The notes beneath the pieces are model-generated. The model searched no databases. It saw only the letters and a list, made by a program, of their open reading frames with translations, and had not been told where the DNA came from. A program made the position numbers and the translations under genes. A stretch of 64,000 nt of DNA from Didymella arachidicola (lineage: Eukaryota; Ascomycota; Dothideomycetes; Pleosporales; Didymellaceae), in contig CM049988.1 of assembly GCA_016630955.3 (NCBI GenBank), forward strand, positions 124,001 through 188,000, written 5' to 3'. Positions 29,491 through 40,591 of the stretch are shown piece by piece (position 1 is the first letter of the stretch; the number at the start of each line of letters is the position of its first letter).

Positions 29491-31613
29491 AAAAAAGACT
29501 CGTCCTGGGGCATAAAACCGCTCAGGCGTTTTAGTGTCTCGTGGTTCCTGCACTTCGGATGGAAACACTCAGCCCATTCGTGGCCGTAGCACATTTCGTT
29601 TTGTACCATGTGCATGTTGAATATGTCTTCCACACATTCAATTCCTGGAAAGTGGAGATTCGTGCGCTTATCCCACAAGTGTTCTGCGCAATACGTATCC
29701 ATACATTCCCACCAGTATTCCTCGCAGCCCTCGGGCTTACTCGGAAACCATTCACTGTCCAGTTTGTACTGTCTGTGGTCTTCGCAGGCTTCGTGGTAGC
29801 ACTGCGTAGGTGGTAGTCGAGAATGGTACGGGTTTCGAATATCCTGGAACAGCTTCGACGTATAGCTCGACGTTGGCAAAGCGGGCTGTCGGTCGAAGTC
29901 GGGTTCGTCTCGACTTCGAGCGTATAAGTTGTAGTCGTCCAGCTGTTGCTGAGTTGCAGAGTTGCTTTCTTTCCAACGGATGAAGTCTTCCGTGTGCCAT
30001 TCCTTGTTGGTTTTCTGTGCGTTGGCTACCTGTTGGTCGAATCTCTCAAGTGCTTCGGGGTCACCGAGCAAGTACCGTCTTGACCGTTGAATATTTTCTT
30101 CCGTCATCCAATCACGGACAGACTCGACATCCTGTAGGCTTGGTGTCTGAATAGTGACGGAGGACGCTTCTCCCTTGTGCTCTGGGATGTTGTTGACGAT
30201 GGTCAAGTTTATCGTTGGTGCTTTGGGTTCTCGGAAAGCAGGAGTCTGGGTGGATTGGTCGCGCGAGACCATCATGTCCTGACTATGTTGCGCTCTGTCG
30301 CATACAATTAAACGTTTCCCTTCCTTTGAATAGTACTTGTCGTTAAGCCGGAAAAAGGAATCGTAGTATCGTTTGCCGACAATAATGTTGCCGTCCTTGG
30401 TATCGCACTCTACCACATGGTATCGGCGGGGATCGTTGTCGATCCATTCCATTTTAGGGTAGGGTGTTGGTGACCGGATTTGCTTGCTTGGAGCATCCTC
30501 ATCGGACTCCTCGATGTAGTCATTGTCGAGTCCGGAAGTGGGGCCTTCCATGAGACGTCCCATCTCATTAGTAACGACCTCCCACTCTTGGTCGCCGCTG
30601 TCGTCATGAGCCAGCATGTTCAGCTGCCTGGTTACTTTGTTCTTCATGCGACAGTCGCGGGCGTAGTGGCCTGGCTTGCCACAGCCGTAACAAGTCACTG
30701 AAGACTTATCACCGCGGTTATTACTACCCTTCTTTTTCTCATTCCATCGTTCAGGTCCTTTGTTAATGTTGGAGAGGTCCATTGCTGCAGGACCGTAGTA
30801 TCCACTGTTCGTGTCGTTGTGGACACGGCGTCCCATGTTGGCTTGGTAAAGGCCACCACGTTGACCACGGCGGTAGTTGTTGTTGCGCCATTGGTTGCGT
30901 GGAGCCTGGGGTGGGCGAGTGACCTGAGTCACGACTCGCACACGAGGGTCCTCTCTTAATTCTTGTTGAAGGTCGTAGAGCTTGACGTCGATACTGATCG
31001 CTTCGTTTACTAGTGCGTCGAAGGTATCGGTAGCTGCGGCAGTCCGCATGAGCTCTTCCTTGACCTTGGGCTTAAGGCCTTGTTTGAACATGGTCATCAA
31101 CGCAACGTCGTCCCAGCCGGTGAACGTAGCTACTTGCTGAAACTTGGCAGCGTAGTCGGCGGCGGACGCAGTTTGTCGGATGCGCTGAATCTCGCGTCGG
31201 GCGATGGTTGGTTCGTTGTGCACTCCAAATACTTGGCGAATCTGTTCCTTGAACAGATCGAAGTCTTCGATCCATGGGTCGATGTCTGCTGAGTTGCTTG
31301 CTCCGTCGTGGTAACGGCGAATAAAGGGTTTGATCCAAGTGAACGCGCGATCCTTCATAAACGTACTCACAAAAGTGACACGTTTCTCCTCTGGGATGCG
31401 TTCTCCTTGGAACATGAAAAACAGATCGAACTTCATGAGCCAGTCTTCCAGCTTGTCGCGAGTGCCATCAAAGGCCTCGGGTTTAGCCACTGGGTAAACA
31501 CTGGTAGGGGCAGGCGCCGCTGCCTCCTCGTCCATGTCGAGATCGTCATCAGCCGTACGGCGTGATGCGTTGGAGTTGCTTGGGGTAGCACGGGATCCTG
31601 AGGTAGTACTCAT
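29361..31613 (-). CDS. gag: Gag polyprotein, retrotransposon 2
   Basis: 750 aa from the ATG at 31613, 18 bp inside the 5' LTR edge. CCHC knuckle with CGKPGH and the three C-terminal C-X4-C-X2-H motifs are kept. Only scattered substitutions from element 1. Overlaps pol in the -1 frame. Confidence 0.93.
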   Translation of the reverse strand: MSTTSGSRATPSNSNASRRTADDDLDMDEEAAAPAPTSVYPVAKPEAFDGTRDKLEDWLMKFDLFFMFQGERIPEEKRVTFVSTFMKDRAFTWIKPFIRRYHDGASNSADIDPWIEDFDLFKEQIRQVFGVHNEPTIARREIQRIRQTASAADYAAKFQQVATFTGWDDVALMTMFKQGLKPKVKEELMRTAAATDTFDALVNEAISIDVKLYDLQQELREDPRVRVVTQVTRPPQAPRNQWRNNNYRRGQRGGLYQANMGRRVHNDTNSGYYGPAAMDLSNINKGPERWNEKKKGSNNRGDKSSVTCYGCGKPGHYARDCRMKNKVTRQLNMLAHDDSGDQEWEVVTNEMGRLMEGPTSGLDNDYIEESDEDAPSKQIRSPTPYPKMEWIDNDPRRYHVVECDTKDGNIIVGKRYYDSFFRLNDKYYSKEGKRLIVCDRAQHSQDMMVSRDQSTQTPAFREPKAPTINLTIVNNIPEHKGEASSVTIQTPSLQDVESVRDWMTEENIQRSRRYLLGDPEALERFDQQVANAQKTNKEWHTEDFIRWKESNSATQQQLDDYNLYARSRDEPDFDRQPALPTSSYTSKLFQDIRNPYHSRLPPTQCYHEACEDHRQYKLDSEWFPSKPEGCEEYWWECMDTYCAEHLWDKRTNLHFPGIECVEDIFNMHMVQNEMCYGHEWAECFHPKCRNHETLKRLSGFMPQDESFLDIWQTDAKDDLDESFHSTQSRATGIDVRIPMRPSPSSNSLSC

Positions 31614-31630
31614 CTTGGGGGTGTTCAAAA

Positions 31631-32110
31631 TGTTGAAGTCGTACTTTAAGCAAAGCTCGTAAGCACTAATTCTATTGGTTCTCGGGGATGAGTACGGTGA
31701 CAGGAAGCCGAAGGGGTCGGTTGCAATAAGGTGTACAGATACGATCTGTCAGTCTTGAGAGCAGGGTAACGATGAGTAGTACAGAGTAGACTGTCTAGCT
31801 CGAAGGTTGGTTTTGAGATCCAAAGACAAACTTGATAACTTAGGTTGAACACGAACCATAAGGGTTGTGTTCCTACGTACTTATATACTAAAGAGATATC
31901 CTATGCTCGACTTGCTCGACGTGAGCTGCGTGAGCTGGGCACGTGAGGGTCCACTTGCTCGAGTGCCAAGGCGTGAGCGAGGTCACGTGACCGTGGGAGC
32001 ACCACGTCACAACCGTGCCGCACGGGGAGCCCCCGTAACCATACTGCCCGAGTCCTTTTCTTGAGCGCTGACAGCCTGTCAGCAATTGGCTGGTATAAGA
32101 GTTCGTAACA
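31631..32110 (-). repeat. 5' LTR of retrotransposon 2
   Basis: 480 bp, apparently identical to 24887-25366, followed by the GAACC duplication. The R start region again contains the complement of the putative primer site. Confidence 0.95.
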
Positions 32111-33393
32111 GAACCTAGTAGTTATTTAGCCTTAGTTTATACTTATTTAGTTTATAAAGGCAAAGTATAGTATTATAGATAAAGGTATAACGTACCTTAC
32201 AGGTAAGTAGGCTACCCTGTCTAGTAGGCTACTTTTGCTAAGACTACACTAAACTTTACATTAAATTATAGTATAGTAATAGCACCTCGCGTATAGGGGT
32301 TCTAAGGAAGACGTCCTAGCAAGGTCTATAGTAGATAAGTGTTATTTACACGTTTGCGCGTTGTGCCCTATCTCTCCGCACGTTCTACACCGTTGTTAGG
32401 ATAGTTCACCTCCTTTAGCGCGCATCCTCTTCTTTAGCTTCTTACTATCACCACGCACGCTAAACTCCTTTAGAGCAGTTAAACGCTGTACCTCTTTAAC
32501 TATTATACTCCCTCCTGTTTAAATGCGCTTCCTTTTATGTAATTTGCGCTCTGTTGCAGCTGCTAGAGCCTCTCGAAGCTTATTACGTTCCTTTCTTATT
32601 AACGCAAGCTAGTGCGCTACCTTTGCTCCCCCCTTTGCATAGTGCTCTAGCGCGCTATACACTGAATTTGGTGAGCTGCCCTGCTGCCTCTTATACTTGT
32701 CTTGAATTAGAGTTAATTACAACTAAAATTTAAGCAGGTTTTTAGGGGTTTAGGACTGCTAGGGCTTGTTGTTAGTAGGTAGTTAGGGTAATAGAGTCCG
32801 TAGCCTTACATTAAGGGTTGATATAACCCGTTCTAGGTTAAAGGGGACTAATCTAGCGCCTCGGAACCCTCCCTAGATATTGCTAGGGGTGATAGTCGCG
32901 TTATATGCTGCTCTTAAGTATACTAGGAACAACTGCTTGTCTATGTAGTTAATCCGGTTACGCGAGAGCTTATTAACCTAATGCCTGTACTCCTGCTTTA
33001 AAGGGGCAAAACAACCTACATTAAGCGGCTGCAAGAGGTGCAATAAGTGCGCAGGCATTGTAAGAGTTACAATCTTGTTCTCTTTATAGTATTAGGTGAA
33101 TGCTGCGGCCTAGTAGCTCTTATAGCCGTCTATAAGTAGCAAACAGTAGGTCCTATAGGTACGCTCCTTAGTATGCCTGTTAAAGTGCTTTAACTAGTTA
33201 AGACTAAGCTTATTGTTAGTCTAGCTGTTCTTAGAGACCCTAATTACCTAGTCCTAGGGCAGATCTTTGTCCTTAGACTAGTTAGTAGTGTAGGTTTTAG
33301 CTTTAAGGATAATAAAGGGTAGAATAGCCTACCCTGCAGCATTTACGCCTAAGATTAATATAGCCTACTCCTTATTGCCTAGCTGTATCTACT

Positions 33394-33873
33394 TGTTACG
33401 ATCTCCGAGTTGCGAGGTACTGATAGGAAGCGGGGCATCGCTAAGGATGACAGCGTGTCACCAATCACGGGACTCCGGGATGGCATCCCGCCAAGACGTG
33501 ACCTCCGGGATGGCATGACCTCCGGGGATGGCATGACCTCCGGGGATGGCACGACCTCCGGGATGGCAAGACCTCCGGGGATGGCACAACCCTTGGGATG
33601 ACCTCCATTACCTTCACTATATAATCTAGTAGGAACACAACTCTTACAGTTCGTGTTCAATCCTAAGTTAAAGTTTGTCTTTGGATCTCAAACCCAACCT
33701 TCGAGCTAGACAGTCTACTCTGTACTACTCATCGTTACCCTGCTCTCAAGACTGACAGATCGTATCTGTACACCTTATTGCAACCAACCCCTTCGGCTTC
33801 CTGTCACCGTACTCATCCCCGAGAACCAATAGAATTAGTGCTTACGAGCTTTGCTTAAAGTACGACTTCAACA
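33394..33873 (+). repeat. 5' LTR of retrotransposon 3
   Basis: 480 bp; U3 type A1 contains a seven-copy GGGATG array and lacks the CACGTG box (CACGGG instead near 33466). Confidence 0.95.
33477..33600. promoter_or_regulatory. U3 motif array, type A1 (GGGATG, seven copies)
   Basis: GGGATG starts at 33477, 33507, 33525, 33543, 33560, 33578 and 33595 (spacings 30, 18, 18, 17, 18, 17), most within an ACCTCCGGGGATGGC unit, plus one CATCCC at 33484 abutting GCCAAG. GGGATG is the complement of the type A motif CATCCC, at the same 17-18 bp step. Repeated in the 3' LTR at about 40195-40318. Confidence 0.55.
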
Positions 33874-33890
33874 TTTTGAACACCCCCAAG

Positions 33891-36143
33891 ATGAGTACTA
33901 CCTCAGGATCCCGTGCTACCCCAAGCAACTCCAACGCATCACGCCGTACGGCTGATGACGATCTCGACATGGACGAGGAGGCAGCGGCGCCTGCCCCTAC
34001 CAGTGTTTACCCAGTGGCTAAACCCGAGGCCTTTGATGGCACTCGCGACAAGCTGGAAGACTGGCTCATGAAGTTCGATCTGTTTTTCATGTTCCAAGGA
34101 GAACGCATCCCAGAGGAGAAACGTGTCACTTTTGTGAGTACGTTTATGAAGGATCGCGCGTTCACTTGGATCAAACCCTTTATTCGCCGTTACCACGACG
34201 GAGCAAGCAACTCAGCAGACATCGACCCATGGATCGAAGACTTCGATCTGTTCAAGGAACAGATTCGCCAAGTATTTGGAGTACACAACGAACCAACCAT
34301 CGCCCGACGCGAGATTCAGCGCATCCGACAAACTGCGTCCGCCGCCGACTACGCTGCCAAGTTTCAGCAAGTAGCTACGTTCACCGGCTGGGACGACGTT
34401 GCGTTGATGACCATGTTTAAACAAGGCCTTAAGCCCAAGGTCAAGGAAGAGCTCATGCGGACTGCCGCAGCTACCGATACCTTCGACGCACTAGTAAACG
34501 AAGCGATCAGTATCGACGTCAAGCTCTACGACCTTCAACAAGAATTAAGGGAGGACCCTCGTGCGCGAGTCGTGACTCAGGTCACTCGCCCACCCCAGGC
34601 TCCACGCAACCAATGGCGCAACAACAACTACCGCCGTGGTCAACGTGGTGGCCTTTACCAAGCCAACATGGGACGCCGTGTCCACAACGATACGAACAGT
34701 GGATACTACGGTCTTGCAGCAATGGACCTCTCCAACATCAACAAAGGACCTGAACGATGGAATGAGAAAAAGAAGGGTAGTAACAACCGCGGTGATAAGT
34801 CTTCAGTGACTTGTTACGGCTGTGGCAAGACAGGCCACTACGCCCGCGACTGTCGCATGAAGAACAAAGTGACCAGACAGCTGAACATGCTGGCTCATGA
34901 CGACAGCGGCGACCAAGAGTGGGAGGTCGTTACTAATGAGATGGGACGTCTCATGGAAGACCCCACTTCCGGACTTGACAACGACTACATCGAGGAGTCC
35001 GATGAGGATGCTCCAAGCAAGCAAATCCGGTCACCAACACCCTACCCTAAGGAAGAGTGGATTGACAATGATCCCCACCAACACCATGTGGTAGAGTGCG
35101 ACATTAAGGACGGCAGCATTATTGTCGGTAAACGATACTACGATTCCTTTTTCCGGCTCAACGACAAGTACTATTTAAAGGAAGGGAAACGTTTAATTGT
35201 ATGCGACAAAACGCAACATAGTCAGGACATGATGGTCTCGCGCGACCAATCCACCCAGACTCCTGCTTTCCGAGAACCCAAAGCACCAACGATAAACTTG
35301 ACCATTGTCAACAACATCCTAGAGCACAAGGGAGAAGCGTCATCCGTTACTATCCAGACACCAAGCCTACAGGATGTCGAGTCTGTCCGTGATTGGATGA
35401 CGGAAGAAAATATTCAACGGTCAAGACGGTACTTGCTCGGTGACCCCGAAGCACTTGAGAGATTCGACCAACAGGTAGCCAATGCACAGAAAACCAACAA
35501 AGAATGGCACACGGAAGACTTTATCCGCTGGAAAGAAAGCAACTCCGCAACTCAGCAACAGCTGGACGACTACAACTTATACGCTCGAAGTCGAGACGAA
35601 CCCGACTTCGACCGACAGCCCGCTTTGCCAACGACGAGCTATACGTCGAAGCTGTTCCAGGATATTCGAAACCCGTACCATTCTCGACTACCACCTACGC
35701 AGTGCTACCACGAAGCCTGCGAAGACCACAGACAGTACAAACTGGACAGTGGATGGTTTCCGAGTAAGCCCGAGGGCTGCGAGGAATACTGGTGGGAATG
35801 TACGGATACCTATTGCGCAGAGCACTTGTGGGATAAGCGCACGAATCTCCACTTTCCAGGAATTGAATGTGTAGAAGACATATTCAACATGCACATGGTC
35901 CAAAACGAGAGGTGCTACGGCCAAGAATGGGCTGAGTGCTTCCATCCGAAGTGCAGGAACCACGAGACACTAAAACGCCTGAGCGGTTTTATGCCCCAGG
36001 ACGAGTCTTTTTTAGACATATGGCAAACGGACGCCAAGGACAACCCGGACGAGAGCTTTTTCTCAACGCAGTCCAGGGCTCCCGGAATCGACGTCAGGAT
36101 TCCAATGAGGCCCAGTCCCTCATCAAATTCCCTGTTGTGCTAG
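33891..36143 (+). CDS. gag: Gag polyprotein, retrotransposon 3
   Basis: 750 aa from the ATG 18 bp after the LTR. Knuckle reads CGKTGH rather than CGKPGH; the three C-terminal C-X4-C-X2-H motifs are present. Near-identical to the other Gag copies and open. Confidence 0.93.
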   Translation: MSTTSGSRATPSNSNASRRTADDDLDMDEEAAAPAPTSVYPVAKPEAFDGTRDKLEDWLMKFDLFFMFQGERIPEEKRVTFVSTFMKDRAFTWIKPFIRRYHDGASNSADIDPWIEDFDLFKEQIRQVFGVHNEPTIARREIQRIRQTASAADYAAKFQQVATFTGWDDVALMTMFKQGLKPKVKEELMRTAAATDTFDALVNEAISIDVKLYDLQQELREDPRARVVTQVTRPPQAPRNQWRNNNYRRGQRGGLYQANMGRRVHNDTNSGYYGLAAMDLSNINKGPERWNEKKKGSNNRGDKSSVTCYGCGKTGHYARDCRMKNKVTRQLNMLAHDDSGDQEWEVVTNEMGRLMEDPTSGLDNDYIEESDEDAPSKQIRSPTPYPKEEWIDNDPHQHHVVECDIKDGSIIVGKRYYDSFFRLNDKYYLKEGKRLIVCDKTQHSQDMMVSRDQSTQTPAFREPKAPTINLTIVNNILEHKGEASSVTIQTPSLQDVESVRDWMTEENIQRSRRYLLGDPEALERFDQQVANAQKTNKEWHTEDFIRWKESNSATQQQLDDYNLYARSRDEPDFDRQPALPTTSYTSKLFQDIRNPYHSRLPPTQCYHEACEDHRQYKLDSGWFPSKPEGCEEYWWECTDTYCAEHLWDKRTNLHFPGIECVEDIFNMHMVQNERCYGQEWAECFHPKCRNHETLKRLSGFMPQDESFLDIWQTDAKDNPDESFFSTQSRAPGIDVRIPMRPSPSSNSLLC

Positions 36144-39100
36144 AAGGCACCAGGATGACGGCATTGTTGGACTCAGGAGCACAGAGCAACTACGTGTCTC
36201 AATCCGCTATCGCGCAAGCAGGCTTGCAGAAGCGAAGAAAGAAGGAACCATACCCTTTACGAGTAGCCAACGGAGAACCAATGCCAGGAGAGTCGACTGT
36301 GACCCACGAAGTGGTACAGCGACGTCTGAAAGTATTCAACCACGAGGAATTGATAGACCTAGATGTTCTGGGAACGGCCGCCCATGATATCATATTAGGA
36401 CTTCCTTGGTTAAGAGAGCACAATCCATGGATCGACTGGAAGAACCAGCGAATAACGCTCACGTGTCACGGATCAGGTACACCCGGACAGCGACCCGCGC
36501 AGCTCACGACGCAGCTGGTGGATGAGAAGGAGATCAACAACATCTCTTCGAACAAGACGCGCCAAGTTAGAGCGGTCGACCGCGCAGATACCAACCAGCC
36601 CCAGGATCACAAAGCGACGGTTAAGGAGAACAGTACAACTCCTGACATCCCGGATGAATACAGAGAGTTTATAGACCTCTTCCGCGATGAGAAGACTGCG
36701 AAGGCATTACCGCAGCACCAAGAATGGGACCACGAGATTAAGCTCGAGGAAGGCAAGAAGCCCCCATTCGGGCCAATATACCAGATGTCAGAAAAGGAAC
36801 TTAAGGAGCTGCGCAACTACCTTAAGGAGAACCTCGAGAAAGGATTCATTCAAGAATCAGAATCCCTAGCAGGATTTCCCGTTCTATTCGTACCAAAGAA
36901 AGATGGCAAGCTACGACCTTGCATCGATTACCGAAAGCTCAACGATATCACGATCAAGAATCGTTACCCGCTACCGAACATCAGCGAACTTCAGGATCGG
37001 TTAGCAGGAGCACAGTACTTCACTGCGTTAGACTTAAGAGGAGCATACAACCTCATCCGCATGAAGGAGGGCGAAGAATGGAAGACGGCGTTTAGAACCC
37101 GTTATGGTCATTACGAGTATTTGGTTATGCCGTTCGGGCTCACCAACGCACCAGCGACATGTCAAGCCCTAATCAACAACGTGCTAAGGGCACACTTGGA
37201 CATTACCGTGGTGGCGTACCTCGATGACATCCTAGTGTACAGCAAAACACTAGAAGAGCATGTCGAACACGTACGACAAGTGCTTGCCTGCCTAGGAGCA
37301 GCCCACCTACGCTTAAAACCCGAGAAGTGCGAATGGCACAAGGAAGAAGTAGAGTTCCTAGGGTTTGTAGTAGGACGATACGGAGTCAAGATGAGCCAAG
37401 CAAAGATTCAGGTTGTGAAGGATTGGCCAACACCCAAAACCGTCAAGAACATCCAAGAGTTCCTTGGGTTTGTCAACTTCAACCGACGCTTCATCAAGGA
37501 TTACTCCACGAAGGCCTTGCCGCTTACGAAACTTACGCGGAAGGACACACCCTTCAAGTGGGGCGAGGATCAGGACAAAGCTTTTGAAACGTTGAAACAG
37601 GCTTGTATAGATCCACCCACGTTGGTTACATTCAGGAGCGGAGAACCGCTACGAATGGAAACAGATGCCTCAGATCTGGCATTAGGAGCATGCATCACAC
37701 AGGAACGAGATGGTCAATGGCACCCGATTGCCTACTACTCACGCAAGTTCTCAGGACCCGAAGAACGATACGACGTACACGACAAAGAATTACTCGCGAT
37801 CGTATCCGCCCTAGAACATTGGCGAGTCTACGCTGAAAGTTGTTCGGAACTTACGATCTACACGGATCACAAAAACCTGGTACACTTCACGACAACAAAG
37901 GTATTGAACAGACGACAAGTACGATGGTCCGAGACCCTCGGACAATACAAGTTCAAGATCCTCTATACACCAGGAAAGGACAACGGCAGAGCCGACGCAC
38001 TCAGTCGACGACACGACCTCGCAGGATCCAAGACGATCAACGAATCGGCGATTCTTGGCGTTAATAGCGACGGATCGTTAGGACCGTCCCAGCAGCTCAA
38101 CAATATGATGCTAGTACGTCAAGAGCATCATGTACCATCACAGGTACCAGAGGAACTGGAGGAAGAAGTCATAAGCAGTCACCACGATGACCCGCTTCAT
38201 GGACACCCCGGTATCACCAGAACAATGGAACTCATCAAGAGACATTACGAGTTCCCGAACATGCGCGACAAGGTCGCCAAGTTCATCAAGAATTGCGTAA
38301 GCTGTCAACAGAACAAGCACAGCACGCACGCCAAGTATGGAGAAGCACAGGCAATGGAGCCGCCAAAGGCACCATGGACGAACATTACGATGGATTTCGT
38401 TACACAGCTACCTGTTTCCAAGGATCCTGTAACAGGATACACCTACGACTCAATCTTCGTTGTAGTGGATCGATTCACGAAAGCCGCTGAGTTTGTGCCT
38501 TTCCGCCACAGCTACACTGCAGAGCAGCTCGCACGAGTGTACCTGGATAGGATTGTTCGACACCACGGCATTTCCGAATCAATCATTAGCGATAGAGACA
38601 AGTTGTTTACATCGAACTACTGGACTACGCTGTTAGCAGCTATTGGTACTAAGAAAAAACTGTCAACCGCGTATCATCCGCAGACGGATGGCCAAACAGA
38701 ACGCGTGAACCAAACAATGGAGACGTACCTCCGCATCTACTGCAACCAGCAGCAAGACAACTGGGTTTCACTGCTACCTATGGCACAAATCGCGTACAAC
38801 AACAAATTATCGGAAGCAACAGGCGTAACGCCGTTCTTTGCAAACCACGGGAGACACCCAAATCTCTTTACCAGATCATTGGACAGTAACATTCAAACGG
38901 AATCAGCGATTAACTCAGTCGAAGCACTGAAGGAAGTACACAGAAAATCGCTCGATAACATCGCTAAAGCTCAGTCACGGAGCATCTCTTATGTTAACAA
39001 GAAACGAAAAACGGCGCCTCTGCTAAAGGAGGGGGATAAAGTGTATCTCCTTACGAAAAACCTACGCACACGGCGACCAACGAAAAAACTGGACAAAGTC

Positions 39101-39514
39101 AAGGTCGGACCATTTTTCATTTCCAAGCAAATCAGCCCAGTCAACTATCGACTTGCGCTGCCCAAGGATGCAAAGATCCATCCAGTGTTCCACATCTCGC
39201 TGTTGGAACCAGCCGACCCTAGAACGCCGATCCAGCAAGACTTTCACTACCAGGCAGACGGCCAGGACGAGTGGGAAGTCGAGAAAGTAATTAAACATCG
39301 AAAAACCAAAAAAAACAACGAATACCTAGTCAAGTGGTTAGGATACCCAGACTCGGAAAACACGTGGGAACCAGAATCAAACCTCACGAACTGCCGCCAG
39401 TTGCTGACGCAGTATCGAAATTCTGTGGCCAGTACGGCACAGGATCCACAGGGTTTCCAGCAAGAAAGTCAACAAAGAGTTGGTCAGACGAGAGACCAAA
39501 AGAAGAATCGTTAG
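36014..39514 (+). CDS. pol: Pol polyprotein, retrotransposon 3
   Basis: 1166 aa from the shift codon with all protease, RT, RNase H and integrase residues. Chromodomain and the 30-residue tail match type A. Overlaps the antisense pseudogene by 131 bp. Apparently intact. Confidence 0.95.
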   Translation, partial: RHMANGRQGQPGRELFLNAVQGSRNRRQDSNEAQSLIKFPVVLEGTRMTALLDSGAQSNYVSQSAIAQAGLQKRRKKEPYPLRVANGEPMPGESTVTHEVVQRRLKVFNHEELIDLDVLGTAAHDIILGLPWLREHNPWIDWKNQRITLTCHGSGTPGQRPAQLTTQLVDEKEINNISSNKTRQVRAVDRADTNQPQDHKATVKENSTTPDIPDEYREFIDLFRDEKTAKALPQHQEWDHEIKLEEGKKPPFGPIYQMSEKELKELRNYLKENLEKGFIQESESLAGFPVLFVPKKDGKLRPCIDYRKLNDITIKNRYPLPNISELQDRLAGAQYFTALDLRGAYNLIRMKEGEEWKTAFRTRYGHYEYLVMPFGLTNAPATCQALINNVLRAHLDITVVAYLDDILVYSKTLEEHVEHVRQVLACLGAAHLRLKPEKCEWHKEEVEFLGFVVGRYGVKMSQAKIQVVKDWPTPKTVKNIQEFLGFVNFNRRFIKDYSTKALPLTKLTRKDTPFKWGEDQDKAFETLKQACIDPPTLVTFRSGEPLRMETDASDLALGACITQERDGQWHPIAYYSRKFSGPEERYDVHDKELLAIVSALEHWRVYAESCSELTIYTDHKNLVHFTTTKVLNRRQVRWSETLGQYKFKILYTPGKDNGRADALSRRHDLAGSKTINESAILGVNSDGSLGPSQQLNNMMLVRQEHHVPSQVPEELEEEVISSHHDDPLHGHPGITRTMELIKRHYEFPNMRDKVAKFIKNCVSCQQNKHSTHAKYGEAQAMEPPKAPWTNITMDFVTQLPVSKDPVTGYTYDSIFVVVDRFTKAAEFVPFRHSYTAEQLARVYLDRIVRHHGISESIISDRDKLFTSNYWTTLLAAIGTKKKLSTAYHPQTDGQTERVNQTMETYLRIYCNQQQDNWVSLLPMAQIAYNNKLSEATGVTPFFANHGRHPNLFTRSLDSNIQTESAINSVEALKEVHRKSLDNIAKAQSRSISYVNKKRKTAPLLKEGDKVYLLTKNLRTRRPTKKLDKVKVGPFFISKQISPVNYRLALPKDAKIHPVFHISLLEPADPRTPIQQDFHYQADGQDEWEVEKVIKHRKTKKNNEYLVKWLGYPDSENTWEPESNLTNCRQLLTQYRNSVASTAQDPQGFQQESQQRVGQTRDQKKNR

Positions 39515-39981
39515 CCTGTAACCAGCCAGGATCAGCCCAAGGATCGGAGACAAGGGGGCCGGTAGCGGTACTCGAACTTTCCGCCTCTTGCGCCTGATCT
39601 TGCGCTTTCAGCAGCGCCAAATCACGACGCGCAAATTGACGCTCACGATTCTCAACCTCCGCCAGCTCTAGACGAAGACGAGAAGTCTCAGCCTCTGCAC
39701 GAAGGAGTGCGAGTCGCTTCTCTTCTTTCTCCTGCTCAACCTTTTCCCATTCCCCTTCAGGAACAAACAAGCTACACTCCGCCTTCACGGAGATGCAGCC
39801 AGCACATCGACCAGTAGCGGTATCGACAAAACACCGAAAAGTTCTTTTCTTCACACCTTTTACAACGGAACGCCATTTCTAGCGAACGCTCTTGAACGCG
39901 ACGAGCACGAGCACGACGCTCCTCAGTGGACGACTGCGAGCGCGGGCCTCGCGGCTTTCGTGTTCCGGAATCCTTCGGCAT
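39384..39981 (-). pseudogene. antisense Zn2Cys6-like gene, type A1, frameshifted
   Basis: Homologue of the type A antisense gene: it starts at 39981 with the same MP-E/D-SGTRK opening and Arg-rich stretch, and the second half (39384-39854) keeps the second Cys triplet and the acidic tail. The Cys region is split by a one-base insertion at about 39841 (CCGAAAAGTTC on the plus strand against CCGAAAATTC at 10564-10573), so a full product cannot be made from this copy. The central coiled-coil part has diverged from type A. A recent break, since gag and pol are intact and the LTRs match. Confidence 0.65.
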
Positions 39982-40111
39982 GGTTAGGGAGGCTATGGAA
40001 CTTCATAAGGAGACGACCTACGAACAGTACTTATAGGACGGGACCTACCCTGCGACCCACGGCACGGATAAACGATATATCGAGGACGATATGCTGAGAG
40101 GGGAGAGGTAG

Positions 40112-40591
40112 TGTTACGATCTCCGAGTTGCGAGGTACTGATAGGAAGCGGGGCATCGCTAAGGATGACAGCGTGTCACCAATCACGGGACTCCGGGATG
40201 GCATCCCGCCAAGACGTGACCTCCGGGATGGCATGACCTCCGGGGATGGCATGACCTCCGGGGATGGCACGACCTCCGGGATGGCAAGACCTCCGGGGAT
40301 GGCACAACCCTTGGGATGACCTCCATTACCTTCACTATATAATCTAGTAGGAACACAACTCTTACAGTTCGTGTTCAATCCTAAGTTAAAGTTTGTCTTT
40401 GGATCTCAAACCCAACCTTCGAGCTAGACAGTCTACTCTGTACTACTCATCGTTACCCTGCTCTCAAGACTGACAGATCGTATCTGTACACCTTATTGCA
40501 ACCAACCCCTTCGGCTTCCTGTCACCGTACTCATCCCCGAGAACCAATAGAATTAGTGCTTACGAGCTTTGCTTAAAGTACGACTTCAACA
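40112..40591 (+). repeat. 3' LTR of retrotransposon 3
   Basis: 480 bp, apparently identical to the 5' LTR, flanked by CTACT at 40592. Confidence 0.95.

Larger units (their letters stand above)
24887..32110 (-). mobile_element. intact chromovirus retrotransposon 2, type B
   Basis: 7224 bp, minus orientation, 480-bp LTRs at both ends that look identical, target duplication GAACC at 24882-24886 and 32111-32115. Gag, Pol and the antisense gene are all open. The slippery site is at 29490-29496 and the self-priming complement (GTGTTCAA on the plus strand) at 31621-31628. Gag and most of Pol are nearly identical to element 1, but chromodomain, antisense gene and U3 differ. Confidence 0.95.
33394..40591 (+). 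mobile_element. intact chromovirus retrotransposon 3, type A1
   Basis: 7198 bp, 480-bp LTRs (33394-33873, 40112-40591) that look identical, target duplication CTACT at 33389-33393 and 40592-40596. Gag and Pol open; slippery site 36008-36014; self-priming complement 33876-33883; purine tract just before 40112. The antisense gene is homologous to type A but frameshifted. Confidence 0.95.
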
